64,000 nucleotides of DNA from CAJBVG01 sp943371425 (lineage in GTDB: Bacteria; Bacteroidota; Bacteroidia; Sphingobacteriales; Sphingobacteriaceae). The stretch lies in contig CALRUR010000003.1 in the NCBI GenBank assembly GCA_943371425.1, positions 1-64,000 on the forward strand, given 5' to 3'. The notes under the pieces were generated by a model, which had not been told where the DNA came from, did no database searches, and worked only from the letters and a program-made list of their open reading frames with translations. This document shows positions 43,628 to 52,145 of this stretch, in pieces (position 1 is the stretch's first letter; every line of letters begins with the position of its first letter). Position numbers and translations under genes: made by a program.

Positions 43628-45982
43628 ATGACATTAATTAAAAACATAAAATCACTTAGCGACTTTGGTATATTCCAAAATTCGGAATGGAAAGAACTAT
43701 CTGATTTTAAAAGATTCAACCTAATTTATGGTTGGAATCGTTGCGGTAAAACGACATTGTCTCGAGTGTTTTCAAGCTGTGAAAAAAAATCTATATTTCA
43801 CCAAGATTTATTCAAACAATTTCCAATAAATGGAGAATTTGAACTTGCGTTATTTGACAAGACTTTCATTAAATCAAAGGAAATTGAAAATTCAAATTTA
43901 GCGATCCGTGTTTTCAATCAAGACTTTATTGATGACAACGTATCATTTGAACCTAACAAATCAAGCAATGGTATTGTCTATTTAAGTGAGGGAGATATAG
44001 AGAGTAAAAAGAAGCTTGAAAAATTCAATAAAGAAAATACGGAACTAAAGGCTAAATTCGATTTAGCTAAAAAAAATAGAGAATCAAAGGAGAAAATTAA
44101 GAATTCATTTTTGCAAAGTGTTGGTAGAGAGGTTTCAAATATTTTGTTTGACAAAACATATAATAGAACAAAGGTTGAGCTAAGAATAAATGAACACGGC
44201 ATAGAGAAAATTAAAACACAAACACTTGATGAGGATTCTAAACTTAAGTATGAGGAAAAAGTAAAGCGTAAAGTTGGAAAAGAAATATCTAACTATAAAA
44301 AAATTGAAATAAAAATTCAACTTTTTGGCGGGTTAGATGAAATTTATAAACATATAAAAAGCCTTCTAGCAAAAGAAGTCATATCTGAAACAATAGAAAA
44401 ACTAAAAAATGATGAAGAATTAAATAATTGGGTAAAAAAAGGCTTTGAAATACATAAATCGAAAGACGAGTATGGTAAATGTTTGTTTTGTAATAACCCT
44501 TTATCTAACCAATTGTTTGATATATTTTCAAAACATTTTAGCAAAGACTACATTGATTTACAAAATGATATTGAATTCTTTATTAATCTTTCTAGAGGAC
44601 TGAAATTTTCTCAAATACCATCTGAAAATTCTGAAATATACCCAGAACTGAAAGCGGAATACTCTTTAAAAGCTGAAAAACTAAATTCTTCAATAAATGC
44701 TTTCACAAGTTGGTTAAGTTCAGATTTGGAAGGACTATTAAATCAAAAAAGTACAAATCCTTTTGACAAAGATTTGATTGATATGTTGGAAGAGCCGAGA
44801 GATTTTGAAAAAGAAATAAATGAAAACATTTCACTTTTAAATGAAGTTATCGACAAACACAACCAGCAGGTAATCGGACATAATGATGAAGTAGCAGCAT
44901 CAAAAGAAAAACTTGAACTACATACAATTGCTAAAGCAATAGTTGAAGAAGATTATAAAAAAATGGAGGATGAATATCTATCCTCTCTTCAAACAGAACA
45001 ATCAAGTTCACAAGATTTGTCGGTAAACGAAAAAGAAATAGATAAAATAGAAAAGGAAACTTCTCAAATAGGAAGTGCTTTAAGTAAAATTAATACTCAC
45101 TTAAAGTCATATTTTGGAAAAGATGAAATATCATTAGGTTTAGATGAATCGAAAAAAGGTTACTTGATTTATAGAGATGGTATTCCAGCATCAAATCTTA
45201 GTGAGGGAGAAAAAACAGCAATTGCTTTTTCCTACTTTATTGTAAAAGCTGAGGAAATGGATTTTAAAGTAAGTAACAGTGTAATTTTCATTGATGACCC
45301 AATTTCGAGCCTAGATAGCAATTTTGTATATCATAGCTTTTCCTTAATCAAAGAGCACTTTCAGGGTGCGAAGCAACTTTTCATTTCAACTCATAACTTT
45401 CATTTTTTTAATTTAATTAAAGAATGGTTTATACAAAAGAACAATAATGTTCAAGAGGAAAATATCGAATTGGAAAAGAAAGGAAAGGAATTAAAGGCTG
45501 TTCCAAGCGAATTTTATATGGTAGAAAGCTTTTATGAAAAAGAAAAGAGAAAGTCTAAATTAAAGTTGTTAGACCAAACACTGAAAAGATTTAAATCTGA
45601 ATATCACTTTTTGTTCAACAATATAAACCAGTTTCTTTCGACAAACCCCGAATATGGTGATTTGTATACAATTGGAAATATTTCAAGAAGATTCTTTGAA
45701 ATTTACGCAGATTTTAAAATCCCTAACTCAAGTAATCCAAGACAAAAAATGGAAACTTTATTAAGTGAAGCGAACTCTAATGGAGCAAATATTTCATTGA
45801 CAGATTTAGGAAAAGTTTACAAACTGATAAACGAATACTCTCACAATTTTGAACCTATGAGTTCCATTGAACATACCGACAAAAGTGAATGCAATGAAGC
45901 AATTAAAACTCTTTTAGGAATAGTAGAATATTCCGATAAAAGGCATTTTGAAATAATGAAAAAAAACTGCTTTACCTTATGA
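43628..45982 (+). CDS. AAA_13-type ABC ATPase, PrrC/RloC-like (putative anticodon nuclease)
   Basis: The 784-residue protein has an SMC/Rad50-like ATPase head split by a coiled coil. Walker A is 'GWNRCGKTT' at 35-43, the ABC signature 'LSEGE' is at 524-528, Walker B 'VIFIDDPISSLD' is at 552-563, and a His switch follows in 'STHNFHFF'. Within the coiled coil is 'CLFC' at 285-288, a CxxC that could form a zinc hook as in RloC. Downstream are R687-x3-E691 ('RRFFE') and His739 ('EYSHN'), which resemble the Arg-Glu-His triad of PrrC/RloC anticodon nucleases. I infer a phage-defence ATPase; nuclease activity is not proven by these motifs. No restriction system is adjacent. Confidence 0.72.
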   Translation: MTLIKNIKSLSDFGIFQNSEWKELSDFKRFNLIYGWNRCGKTTLSRVFSSCEKKSIFHQDLFKQFPINGEFELALFDKTFIKSKEIENSNLAIRVFNQDFIDDNVSFEPNKSSNGIVYLSEGDIESKKKLEKFNKENTELKAKFDLAKKNRESKEKIKNSFLQSVGREVSNILFDKTYNRTKVELRINEHGIEKIKTQTLDEDSKLKYEEKVKRKVGKEISNYKKIEIKIQLFGGLDEIYKHIKSLLAKEVISETIEKLKNDEELNNWVKKGFEIHKSKDEYGKCLFCNNPLSNQLFDIFSKHFSKDYIDLQNDIEFFINLSRGLKFSQIPSENSEIYPELKAEYSLKAEKLNSSINAFTSWLSSDLEGLLNQKSTNPFDKDLIDMLEEPRDFEKEINENISLLNEVIDKHNQQVIGHNDEVAASKEKLELHTIAKAIVEEDYKKMEDEYLSSLQTEQSSSQDLSVNEKEIDKIEKETSQIGSALSKINTHLKSYFGKDEISLGLDESKKGYLIYRDGIPASNLSEGEKTAIAFSYFIVKAEEMDFKVSNSVIFIDDPISSLDSNFVYHSFSLIKEHFQGAKQLFISTHNFHFFNLIKEWFIQKNNNVQEENIELEKKGKELKAVPSEFYMVESFYEKEKRKSKLKLLDQTLKRFKSEYHFLFNNINQFLSTNPEYGDLYTIGNISRRFFEIYADFKIPNSSNPRQKMETLLSEANSNGANISLTDLGKVYKLINEYSHNFEPMSSIEHTDKSECNEAIKTLLGIVEYSDKRHFEIMKKNCFTL

Positions 45983-45990
45983 GAACGCCA

Positions 45991-46124
45991 GCCTGTAACA
46001 GCACCTACAAGAAATTGGCGGTTCAGTACTTAAATGAAGCATTGCGCTTCGTATCAAGTTCAGTGGAGGCAGACAGTTTTCGTCTCCGAAATCGCCAACT
46101 TCTTGTTGCTGCCAAACGTTAGGC
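45991..46124 (+). repeat. Cassette-boundary element A (attC-like stem-loop)
   Basis: The left arm (gcctgtaacagcacctacaagaa, then attggcg) pairs with the right arm (cgccaacttcttg, then ttgctgccaaacgttaggc). The inner 'acaagaa-ttggcg' match is about 13 bp, and the ends are gcct and aggc. The right end GTTAGGC (46118-46124) fits the integron R' core GTTRRRY. The loop contains 'caagttcagtggagg.agacagtttt.gtctccgaaa', shared with element C. It begins 8 bp after the ATPase stop. Confidence 0.6.
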
Positions 46125-46175
46125 GCAATATTGCAGTATAAGTCCCGCCCTTCGCAAATCTGCCAACCGTTAGCC
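46125..46175 (+). repeat. Short gene-less segment ending in a second GTTAG core
   Basis: A 51-bp segment follows element A and ends 'ctgccaaccgttagcc', closely like the element A end 'ctgccaaacgttaggc'. It carries no gene and could be an empty or decayed cassette. Confidence 0.45.
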
Positions 46176-46211
46176 ATAAGTAAATAAAAATGTAGACTGA
46201 CAATCAAAACC

Positions 46212-46772
46212 ATGAAAAAATTCGTTAAAATATTCCTTTATACTTGTTTGACAATTTTTATACTAGTAATCTTTGGACTTTTATTTCCATATCAATATCT
46301 GCAACCGGAATATAAATTTGCAGAAGAAATAAATATTATAGATTCGAAAATTGTTAAAGTAAAAAAAGACTCTTTGTTACTCAATTACAAAATTTATTAT
46401 GACGGAAAAATAGACCTAGAATTTGAAATATTTACAAATGGAATAATTATATGTAAGACCGACAATTGGTTTGTAAATCAATCTAAAAAACAAAGACAAT
46501 ACGCAACGACAATTAATAACAAAGATGAATTAAACGACTTTCTAAAATCAATTCAGAAACTTCAAATAAATTCGAAATTTTCAGAAGTAGACGACCACTT
46601 TTCAGGAATCTATTATTCACTAGAACTGCATAAACAGAATACCATAATAAACTCGTTTGACAAGAAAATTGAATATTATAATGTGACACCTAGTAATGAA
46701 TTTAATGACTTCCGGGAAACGTTAATACAATTGTTAGAAACTAGAACATGGAGAAAGTTTACCTACGGTTAA
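46212..46772 (+). CDS. Hypothetical membrane-anchored protein
   Basis: The 186-residue product has one hydrophobic segment at about 7-27 (FLYTCLTIFILVIFGLLF) and a soluble remainder rich in Lys, Asn and Ile, consistent with an extracytoplasmic domain on an N-terminal anchor. I recognise no family. It lies between boundary elements A and B, and its stop codon is inside the left arm of element B. AT content is visibly higher than in the core genes nearby, which fits acquisition by transfer. Confidence 0.7.
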   Translation: MKKFVKIFLYTCLTIFILVIFGLLFPYQYLQPEYKFAEEINIIDSKIVKVKKDSLLLNYKIYYDGKIDLEFEIFTNGIIICKTDNWFVNQSKKQRQYATTINNKDELNDFLKSIQKLQINSKFSEVDDHFSGIYYSLELHKQNTIINSFDKKIEYYNVTPSNEFNDFRETLIQLLETRTWRKFTYG

Positions 46773-46937
46773 CAGCACCCTTGCAATATGCTGAGGTTTG
46801 TGCAAGCTGCAAACGCATTTTTCAGCGATGTAAACTTTTTGTTGGCCCTTTCCAAAACCTGTGGAGCATTTAATATATATTTGTGGTAGCAGATAGTGGA
46901 GTACTTTCTAAACCAACACATCGCAAGGCTGCCAACC
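46767..46937 (+). repeat. Cassette-boundary element B (attC-like stem-loop)
   Basis: The left arm ggttaacagcacccttgc (46767-46784) pairs with the right arm gcaaggctgccaacc (46923-46937), about 14 pairs with a 2-nt bulge and two mismatches. Left-arm 'taacagcacc' and right-arm 'gctgccaa' match element A. It has no clear GTTRRRY at its right end, which is a point against a functional integron site. Confidence 0.55.
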
Positions 46938-46966
46938 AATATAAGCAACCCTAAAAGACGATAACG

Positions 46967-47659
46967 ATGACGAAATATTTATATATAGTGACATTAATTT
47001 TTCTTGCTTCTTGTGGACAGACAAACAACAACTCGGATAAAAACGAATCTGTAAATCTTGACTCTGTAACTAATACAAATGAAGCTAAAACTTCGCAGCC
47101 CTTTACGCTAACCGACAAGTCAGTTAATTTTTTGTGGCGTGAAGACATATACGACCAAGAGTTAAAAGACACATTAAGCACAATAGTTATAAATGTTGAG
47201 TTGTGCAAGACACTCACTGAACCTGAAAGAGCAGCACTAGGTTTTGTAGTTACTTTTATTGGAAGTGAATGTAATTGGGACGGTGAAGCAAAAGACGACT
47301 TTAGCAATTTAAAGTGTAAAACTTTAATAGCATTAAACTTGGGTTATCAGTGTTCCGACAAACATTTAGGGTTTTTAAGACAATGGTTTAAAAATGATAA
47401 CAGAACGCTTAAAGAGTTAGAGAATTGTCCGACTATTCCATATACTGCTACTAGCCAAAATACATTTGACTACATTAACTTGAAAGTAAAAGACAACAAA
47501 ATTTCGATAGAGTTTGGTGCTAACGGTATAAATATGAGAATGGGTGAAAGTTGGAGCTGGACAGAGACCGACCATTTCCAACTTGACAAAGACAACATTA
47601 AACTTATAAAGAAGGACGAATCGCCAGTAAAAAGAGAAAAATTTGACACGGGTGAATAA
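46967..47659 (+). CDS. Hypothetical lipoprotein
   Basis: The 230-residue product starts with a lipoprotein signal (MTKYLYIVTLIFLASC; lipobox L-A-S-C, Cys16) followed by an Asn/Ser/Asp-rich linker. The mature part has scattered cysteines ('ELCKTL', 'GSECNWDG', 'LKCKTL', 'GYQCSDKH', 'LENCPTI') and an end rich in charged residues. I recognise no family. It lies between boundary elements B and C and is oriented like its neighbours. It is probably periplasmic or on the outer membrane. Confidence 0.7.
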   Translation: MTKYLYIVTLIFLASCGQTNNNSDKNESVNLDSVTNTNEAKTSQPFTLTDKSVNFLWREDIYDQELKDTLSTIVINVELCKTLTEPERAALGFVVTFIGSECNWDGEAKDDFSNLKCKTLIALNLGYQCSDKHLGFLRQWFKNDNRTLKELENCPTIPYTATSQNTFDYINLKVKDNKISIEFGANGINMRMGESWSWTETDHFQLDKDNIKLIKKDESPVKREKFDTGE

Positions 47660-47673
47660 CAATAGAAAAAGTG

Positions 47674-47810
47674 CAGCCTATAAAACGGGTTTTGCGTTAG
47701 GCTGGGTGAAATGCAAACATAGGGCTTTGTGCTTCCATTCAAGTTCAGTGCAGGTTGACAGTTTTGTCCTCCGAAACCCGCCCGAACGCAAAGCCCGAAA
47801 ACGTTGGCTG
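47674..47810 (+). repeat. Cassette-boundary element C (attC-like stem-loop)
   Basis: The left arm (cagcc, then cgggttttgcgttaggctgggt) pairs with the right arm (acccgcccgaacgcaaagcccg, then ggctg) over about 22 positions with few mismatches. The loop 'ttcagtgcaggttgacagttttgtcctccgaaa' is clearly related to the loop of element A. The right end reads 'acgttggctg'. It begins 14 bp after the preceding stop and ends 39 bp before the next start. Confidence 0.62.
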
Positions 47811-47849
47811 TAATAAATATATCGTTTATATAAACCCATAAATAAATAG

Positions 47850-48221
47850 ATGGAAGATCCTGCAAAATTAATTATTGGAATATTTGTTATAATAGCATTT
47901 TTTTTAGCTTACTTTTTAAGGAAAATTTTTCCATACTTATTTTGCAATCTTGAAAAATACGAAGGGCAGTTTTACAAAGGAAAATCTCATAGATTTTTTA
48001 TGATCCATTTTGTTATATCAATTGGGATTTGTATTGCTATTTTTTTGAAAATAAACGATATTTTATTCATAAAAGCAGTTTTGGAAAATAGCTTATTAAG
48101 AATTTTTTCATTTATATTTACTTGGATTTTATCTTTTATGTTTATTGGAACTATAATTGAATTCTATTTAACACAAACTGATAAGGAATATAAAACTTGG
48201 AAAGAAAAAAAAGGAATTTAA
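47850..48221 (+). CDS. Hypothetical small membrane protein
   Basis: The 123-residue product has three hydrophobic helices at about 5-25, 48-66 and 82-104, with a basic loop ('LEKYEGQFYKGKSHRF') between the first two. It ends in a short charged tail. I recognise no family. It lies between boundary elements C and D as a single-gene unit. Confidence 0.65.
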   Translation: MEDPAKLIIGIFVIIAFFLAYFLRKIFPYLFCNLEKYEGQFYKGKSHRFFMIHFVISIGICIAIFLKINDILFIKAVLENSLLRIFSFIFTWILSFMFIGTIIEFYLTQTDKEYKTWKEKKGI

Positions 48222-48244
48222 AGTATCATTACAATCAATAACAC

Positions 48245-48377
48245 TAGCTAAGTTACAGGTGGGCTATAGTGCTTAGAACTTATATTTTTTATTGATAAAT
48301 GTGTTTAAATTATAAGGTCCGTAAAAATATTTGTATCTTAATTTCTATTACAGCCAAGCCCACGAATGTTAGAAGCC
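48245..48377 (+). repeat. Cassette-boundary element D
   Basis: The left arm (gctaagttacaggtgggct) pairs partly with the right arm (agcccacgaatgttag): a 7-bp core gtgggct/agcccac plus cta/tag at the ends. The right end is gttagaagcc. The loop 'gataaatgtgtttaaattat..ag...ta aaaatatttgtatc' (written with gaps) is about 75 percent identical to element E over 100 bp. Confidence 0.55.
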
Positions 48378-48390
48378 ATATTGTAGCCCA

Positions 48391-49026
48391 ATGAAATACA
48401 TAATTTTAAGTATTATCTTATATATGATTTCTTGTACTTCTAAAACTCAAAAGAGAATAGAAAGTCAAGCAGAGTTTCCTATTGATAGTATTATTGGAAT
48501 TACAAAAAGGCCTTTAGATATAGTAAAAGTTCATGAGATAGACATAGAAAAGTTATATAAAATCGATTCATTATTCTTTAATAGATTTCTTGAAGGACTA
48601 ACAATTAATGATCAAGACACAATGAAATTGCGTTGGGATTATCAACCATTTTGGTATTTTTTTGATCATAGAGATCTAGGAGATAAAATAATGTTTTCAA
48701 TTTTAAGTGATAATGAATCAGGTTATTCTTTACTTTATTATTTGATTGTAGATAAAATATCAAAAGAAATTCTTTCAGTAAATAATTTAGCAAAATACGA
48801 GGGTGACGGTGACTATTATAATATAGATAGTTTAATTTGGTTTAATAATAAATTCACTTTGTATACTATTTCTGGCGGTAGTGAGTATTTAAATGATTCA
48901 TTAGCAATTCAATTTCAAGACTCTCTGTGTTATGAATATACTTTATCGAAGTATAAATTTGATTCAAAAAAAATTTTCGAGTATTCTAATATAGATACTA
49001 TTGACACAAGAATGAAAGTTAATTAA
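48391..49026 (+). CDS. Hypothetical lipoprotein
   Basis: The 211-residue product begins with a lipoprotein signal (MKYIILSIILYMISC; lipobox M-I-S-C, Cys15). The mature part alternates Asp/Lys-rich loops and aromatic strands, with a 'SGGSEYLND' motif near 170. I recognise no family. It lies between boundary elements D and E. Confidence 0.68.
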   Translation: MKYIILSIILYMISCTSKTQKRIESQAEFPIDSIIGITKRPLDIVKVHEIDIEKLYKIDSLFFNRFLEGLTINDQDTMKLRWDYQPFWYFFDHRDLGDKIMFSILSDNESGYSLLYYLIVDKISKEILSVNNLAKYEGDGDYYNIDSLIWFNNKFTLYTISGGSEYLNDSLAIQFQDSLCYEYTLSKYKFDSKKIFEYSNIDTIDTRMKVN

Positions 49027-49044
49027 TATACGGACACCAACATC

Positions 49045-49159
49045 AGCTAAACCACAGCTGGGCTGCAGTACTTAGGCCTTATAAATTCTCTAGATAAATG
49101 TGTTTAAATTATTAGACTTATAAAAATATTTGTATCCTAATTCTGCTGGCGACTTAGCA
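49045..49159 (+). repeat. Cassette-boundary element E
   Basis: It shares with element D the left-arm words 'agctaa' and 'gggct..agt.ctta' and the loop words 'gataaatgtgtttaaatta' and 'aaaatatttgtatc.taatt'. The ends (gctaaacc and gacttagc) are weakly complementary. Together D and E form a second loop family distinct from A and C. Confidence 0.5.
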
Positions 49160-49193
49160 AAGAAAGGTTATAATATTTCACAACGAATACACG

Positions 49194-49709
49194 ATGAAGA
49201 AAACAAACTTTCTCGACAACATAAATTGCATTAGAGAAACTGCCCCAGGACGGTATCGTATTATACTGAACTTTGCCACAACAAATATTTTACCCTTTCT
49301 AATAAAAGACAACTACAATTACATTTGGGTTCATAACCATACGACAGGAAAGGGTTTTGACTGGGAGGAATTTAAGTTGCCAATTAATGATAATTCAGTA
49401 AACATAAAAACATTAGCAAGGTCATTGATGTTTGATTTTATTTTAACGACAGACGAGTTTAGAAAATTAATGGCTGACTGGAAAGGTGGAATTGAACTTA
49501 TTCAAATGAACAATATTCCACCCTATTACCTCGACCTGAATAAAGTAAAAGGGAACAAACGATATGAAATATTAGAGAAAGAGTGTGATTATTTATTTGA
49601 AGTTGACATTCCATCTGCAACAGATTATGGCACTTTAATAAGTCCGAATAGGGATTATTTACAATCATTATTAAATAATTTAAAAATTAATTGGGAGGAT
49701 TTGCCATAG
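49194..49709 (+). CDS. Hypothetical protein
   Basis: The 171-residue soluble product has no signal peptide or membrane segment. Notable stretches are 'TAPGRYRIILNFATTNI' and 'YIWVHNHTTGKGFDWEEFKL'. I recognise no family. It follows boundary element E directly, but there is no such element after it, so it is the last gene of the array by this criterion. Confidence 0.65.
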   Translation: MKKTNFLDNINCIRETAPGRYRIILNFATTNILPFLIKDNYNYIWVHNHTTGKGFDWEEFKLPINDNSVNIKTLARSLMFDFILTTDEFRKLMADWKGGIELIQMNNIPPYYLDLNKVKGNKRYEILEKECDYLFEVDIPSATDYGTLISPNRDYLQSLLNNLKINWEDLP

Positions 49710-49771
49710 AAATATTTCAATGATATCTTCTTATATTTGAATATCAACATTTAAAAACAGTAATTTCCAAA

Positions 49772-49996
49772 ATGAAAATTTCTGCTAAGATTAAGAATCT
49801 TTTTAATACGATTTTTTATTTTATTATTGTATTAGGAATTTGCTTTGGCTTAGAAAAAATACTTCCAAGTGACATGTGTAACCCTTGTATTGGAATATTT
49901 TTGTTGATGTTTTTGGCGCCTATAATTACAGTAGCTCTTTTATTTTATAATTTTTATTTACTAAGCAAATGGCAAAAAGCAACCATCAAATTTTAA
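49772..49996 (+). CDS. Hypothetical small membrane protein
   Basis: The 74-residue product has two hydrophobic helices (about 11-28 and 40-64) with 'SDMCNPCIG' between them, a CxxC that might form a disulfide or bind metal. It is followed after 3 bp by another membrane protein gene, so the two form a small operon. I recognise no family. Confidence 0.6.
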   Translation: MKISAKIKNLFNTIFYFIIVLGICFGLEKILPSDMCNPCIGIFLLMFLAPIITVALLFYNFYLLSKWQKATIKF

Positions 49997-49999
49997 AAA

Positions 50000-50584
50000 A
50001 TGAAAACTCTTTATAAAAAATCATTAATAATACACTGGGCTACATTGCTTTGTTTTTTTCTTCCGTTTTTTCATTATTCGGGTTGTAGTTCTGCAAAAGA
50101 AAAAATGGAAAAAGAAGAAGCCCTATTATTATCTGATTCAATTATTATAATAGACAGCCTCTCTAATTCTTTACTAGATACCACTATAAGTGAATCTCCA
50201 ACCATTGATAGTAACGAATCAGAAAACACTGTAGTAAATGCACCCGCTGACGAAAGTATTTTAAAGAAGCTATTATATCCAAAAACCGACTACTATACTG
50301 GAATCGGAGAAGTATGTTCTGAATTTATATATGTACGATTCTACTTTGTTTCTATATCATTTTTGTTATTATTAATTAATTTAATTGTTAAATATTTAGA
50401 TAAGGATGCCAGAAAATCAATTGTATTTCTCAATATTTTATCATTCATTTTAGTATACTTTGCAGAACCTCCATCTGATGGACTTGTAGAAAAACTATGG
50501 GGTTATTGGGTGTGTTTAATATTTTTAGGTGTATTAAGCATTTACGACTTGTATATAGTTAGGAAACAAAAGTCCCGTTTATAA
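50000..50584 (+). CDS. Hypothetical membrane protein
   Basis: The 194-residue product has an N-terminal hydrophobic segment ending in 'FFHYSGCSS' (lipobox-like, not certain) and a charged Ser/Asp/Glu-rich stretch at 35-85. Three hydrophobic helices follow at about 108-127, 137-153 and 165-185. It follows a small membrane-protein gene by 3 bp. I recognise no family. Confidence 0.65.
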   Translation: MKTLYKKSLIIHWATLLCFFLPFFHYSGCSSAKEKMEKEEALLLSDSIIIIDSLSNSLLDTTISESPTIDSNESENTVVNAPADESILKKLLYPKTDYYTGIGEVCSEFIYVRFYFVSISFLLLLINLIVKYLDKDARKSIVFLNILSFILVYFAEPPSDGLVEKLWGYWVCLIFLGVLSIYDLYIVRKQKSRL

Positions 50585-50646
50585 ATTAATACATCATAAA
50601 TCATATGACTGAAGAATAGATTGGCTATAACTTTTAAAATATAAAA

Positions 50647-51246
50647 ATGAATTCTCAACCTGAAAACATATTAGTCCAATCTGATCCAATACTCGGAAAG
50701 ATTATACTTCAAATAACTAAACCAATAATAATTTCTAGTGAAGATGTATTTCATGATTTAATGAGTTGTATTTTGGAACAACAAATTCATTATCGTAGTT
50801 CCAAGAAAATTTTTGCGAAAGCCTTGGAACGAGCAGGGATTAGTAAGCTAAGTCTTGATAATTTTAATTTATTAGAAAAACATTCTTTACCACATCTCAA
50901 ATTGTCGCAGGCTAAGGCAGAAACAATGATCTTGTTTGTGGAGTATTGGAAATCTAATACACGCAATTTTCTTAAGTTAACAAACGAGGAAGTGATAACA
51001 GAGTTATCATCAATTAAAGGAATTGGTAAGTGGACAATAGATATGATTTTACTATATACTTTGCAGCGTCCCGATGTATTTCCGTACGACGATTTTCATC
51101 TAAAGGAAATTATGCAAAAATTATACGGGTTAAATCCTATCTCCAAACTAAAGGCTCAAATGTTCGGCATTGCAGAGCACTGGGGAAATCAAAAGTCTTT
51201 GGCAGTATTGTATTTATTAGAGAGTAAGAGGCTTAAAATTTTCTAA
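50647..51246 (+). CDS. DNA-3-methyladenine glycosylase II-like (HhH-GPD family)
   Basis: The 199-residue protein has the HhH-GPD core: 'ILEQQIHYRSSKKIF' (helix with QQ), the helix-hairpin-helix 'LSSIKGIGKWTIDMIL' at 120-135, and 'RPDVFPYDDFHLKEIM', where the Asp148/Asp149 pair includes the catalytic aspartate. It lacks the iron-sulfur cysteines of EndoIII/MutY and is close to AlkA without its N-terminal domain. It would remove alkylated purines in base excision repair. It is monocistronic. Confidence 0.88.
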   Translation: MNSQPENILVQSDPILGKIILQITKPIIISSEDVFHDLMSCILEQQIHYRSSKKIFAKALERAGISKLSLDNFNLLEKHSLPHLKLSQAKAETMILFVEYWKSNTRNFLKLTNEEVITELSSIKGIGKWTIDMILLYTLQRPDVFPYDDFHLKEIMQKLYGLNPISKLKAQMFGIAEHWGNQKSLAVLYLLESKRLKIF

Positions 51247-51336
51247 TTGGTATATCTGTTGGAGATTAAGAAATATTATTTTAAATTGATTTATTATTGA
51301 ATTAAGTAAATTAGCTATTTAATTAAAATTAACTAT

Positions 51337-52137
51337 ATGACTAACATTCCCATCAACAATATTACTTTTCAAAATGGCTACTCCGAAGTAAACGGCCTGA
51401 AAATGTATTATGAGATTTATGGAGAAGGTAAACCATTAATTTTAATTCACGGTGGTGGTTCAACCATACAATCGAGCTTCGAAAGAATAATTCCATTACT
51501 CGCAAAAAACAGAATGCTTATTGCTATGGAATTGCAAGCACACGGACGAACCAATGATAGAAACCAGGATTCTTCTTTTGAACAAGATGCAGATGATGTA
51601 GCGAAATTGTTGGAGAATTTGAACATTGAAAAAGCAGATTTTTTAGGCTTCAGCAACGGTGCAACTACAACCATTCAATTGGCCATTCGTCACCCACAAC
51701 TAATTAACAAAATGATTTTAGCATCGCCACTTGCCAAACGAAATGGTGTGCCCAATGGTTTCTGGGATTTTATGTCGATTGCCACCCTAGACCACATGCC
51801 TCAACAATTGAAAGATGATTACATTAAAGTAGCATCCAACCCCAATGGCTTACAAACAATGCACGATAGAGATGCTAAACGCATGGTTAATTTTAAAGAC
51901 ATCCCCAATGAACAACTTGTTGCCATAGATATACCAAGCTTAATAATTATTGGCGATAAAGATGTAATTAGTCCTGAACATGCTTTGGAACTGCATAGAC
52001 AATTAGCAAATTCCGAATTGGCTATTATTCCTGGTGGTCATGGAGAATACATTGGAGAGGTTACAACAGTTGGAAATAATTTTAAGGAGAGTTATTTGGT
52101 GGTACCGATGATGGAGAAATTCTTAAGTGAATTGTGA
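51337..52137 (+). CDS. Alpha/beta hydrolase
   Basis: The 266-residue protein has the oxyanion 'LIHGGG' at 36-41, nucleophile Ser106 in 'LGFSNGAT', an acid in 'IIIGDKDVISPEHA' and a final catalytic His in 'IIPGGHGEYIGE'. It has no signal peptide, so it is cytoplasmic. Proteins with this pattern include esterases, C-C hydrolases and lactonases; the substrate is not known. A GC-rich repeat lies just after its stop. Confidence 0.88.
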   Translation: MTNIPINNITFQNGYSEVNGLKMYYEIYGEGKPLILIHGGGSTIQSSFERIIPLLAKNRMLIAMELQAHGRTNDRNQDSSFEQDADDVAKLLENLNIEKADFLGFSNGATTTIQLAIRHPQLINKMILASPLAKRNGVPNGFWDFMSIATLDHMPQQLKDDYIKVASNPNGLQTMHDRDAKRMVNFKDIPNEQLVAIDIPSLIIIGDKDVISPEHALELHRQLANSELAIIPGGHGEYIGEVTTVGNNFKESYLVVPMMEKFLSEL

Positions 52138-52145
52138 ATTGCTTG

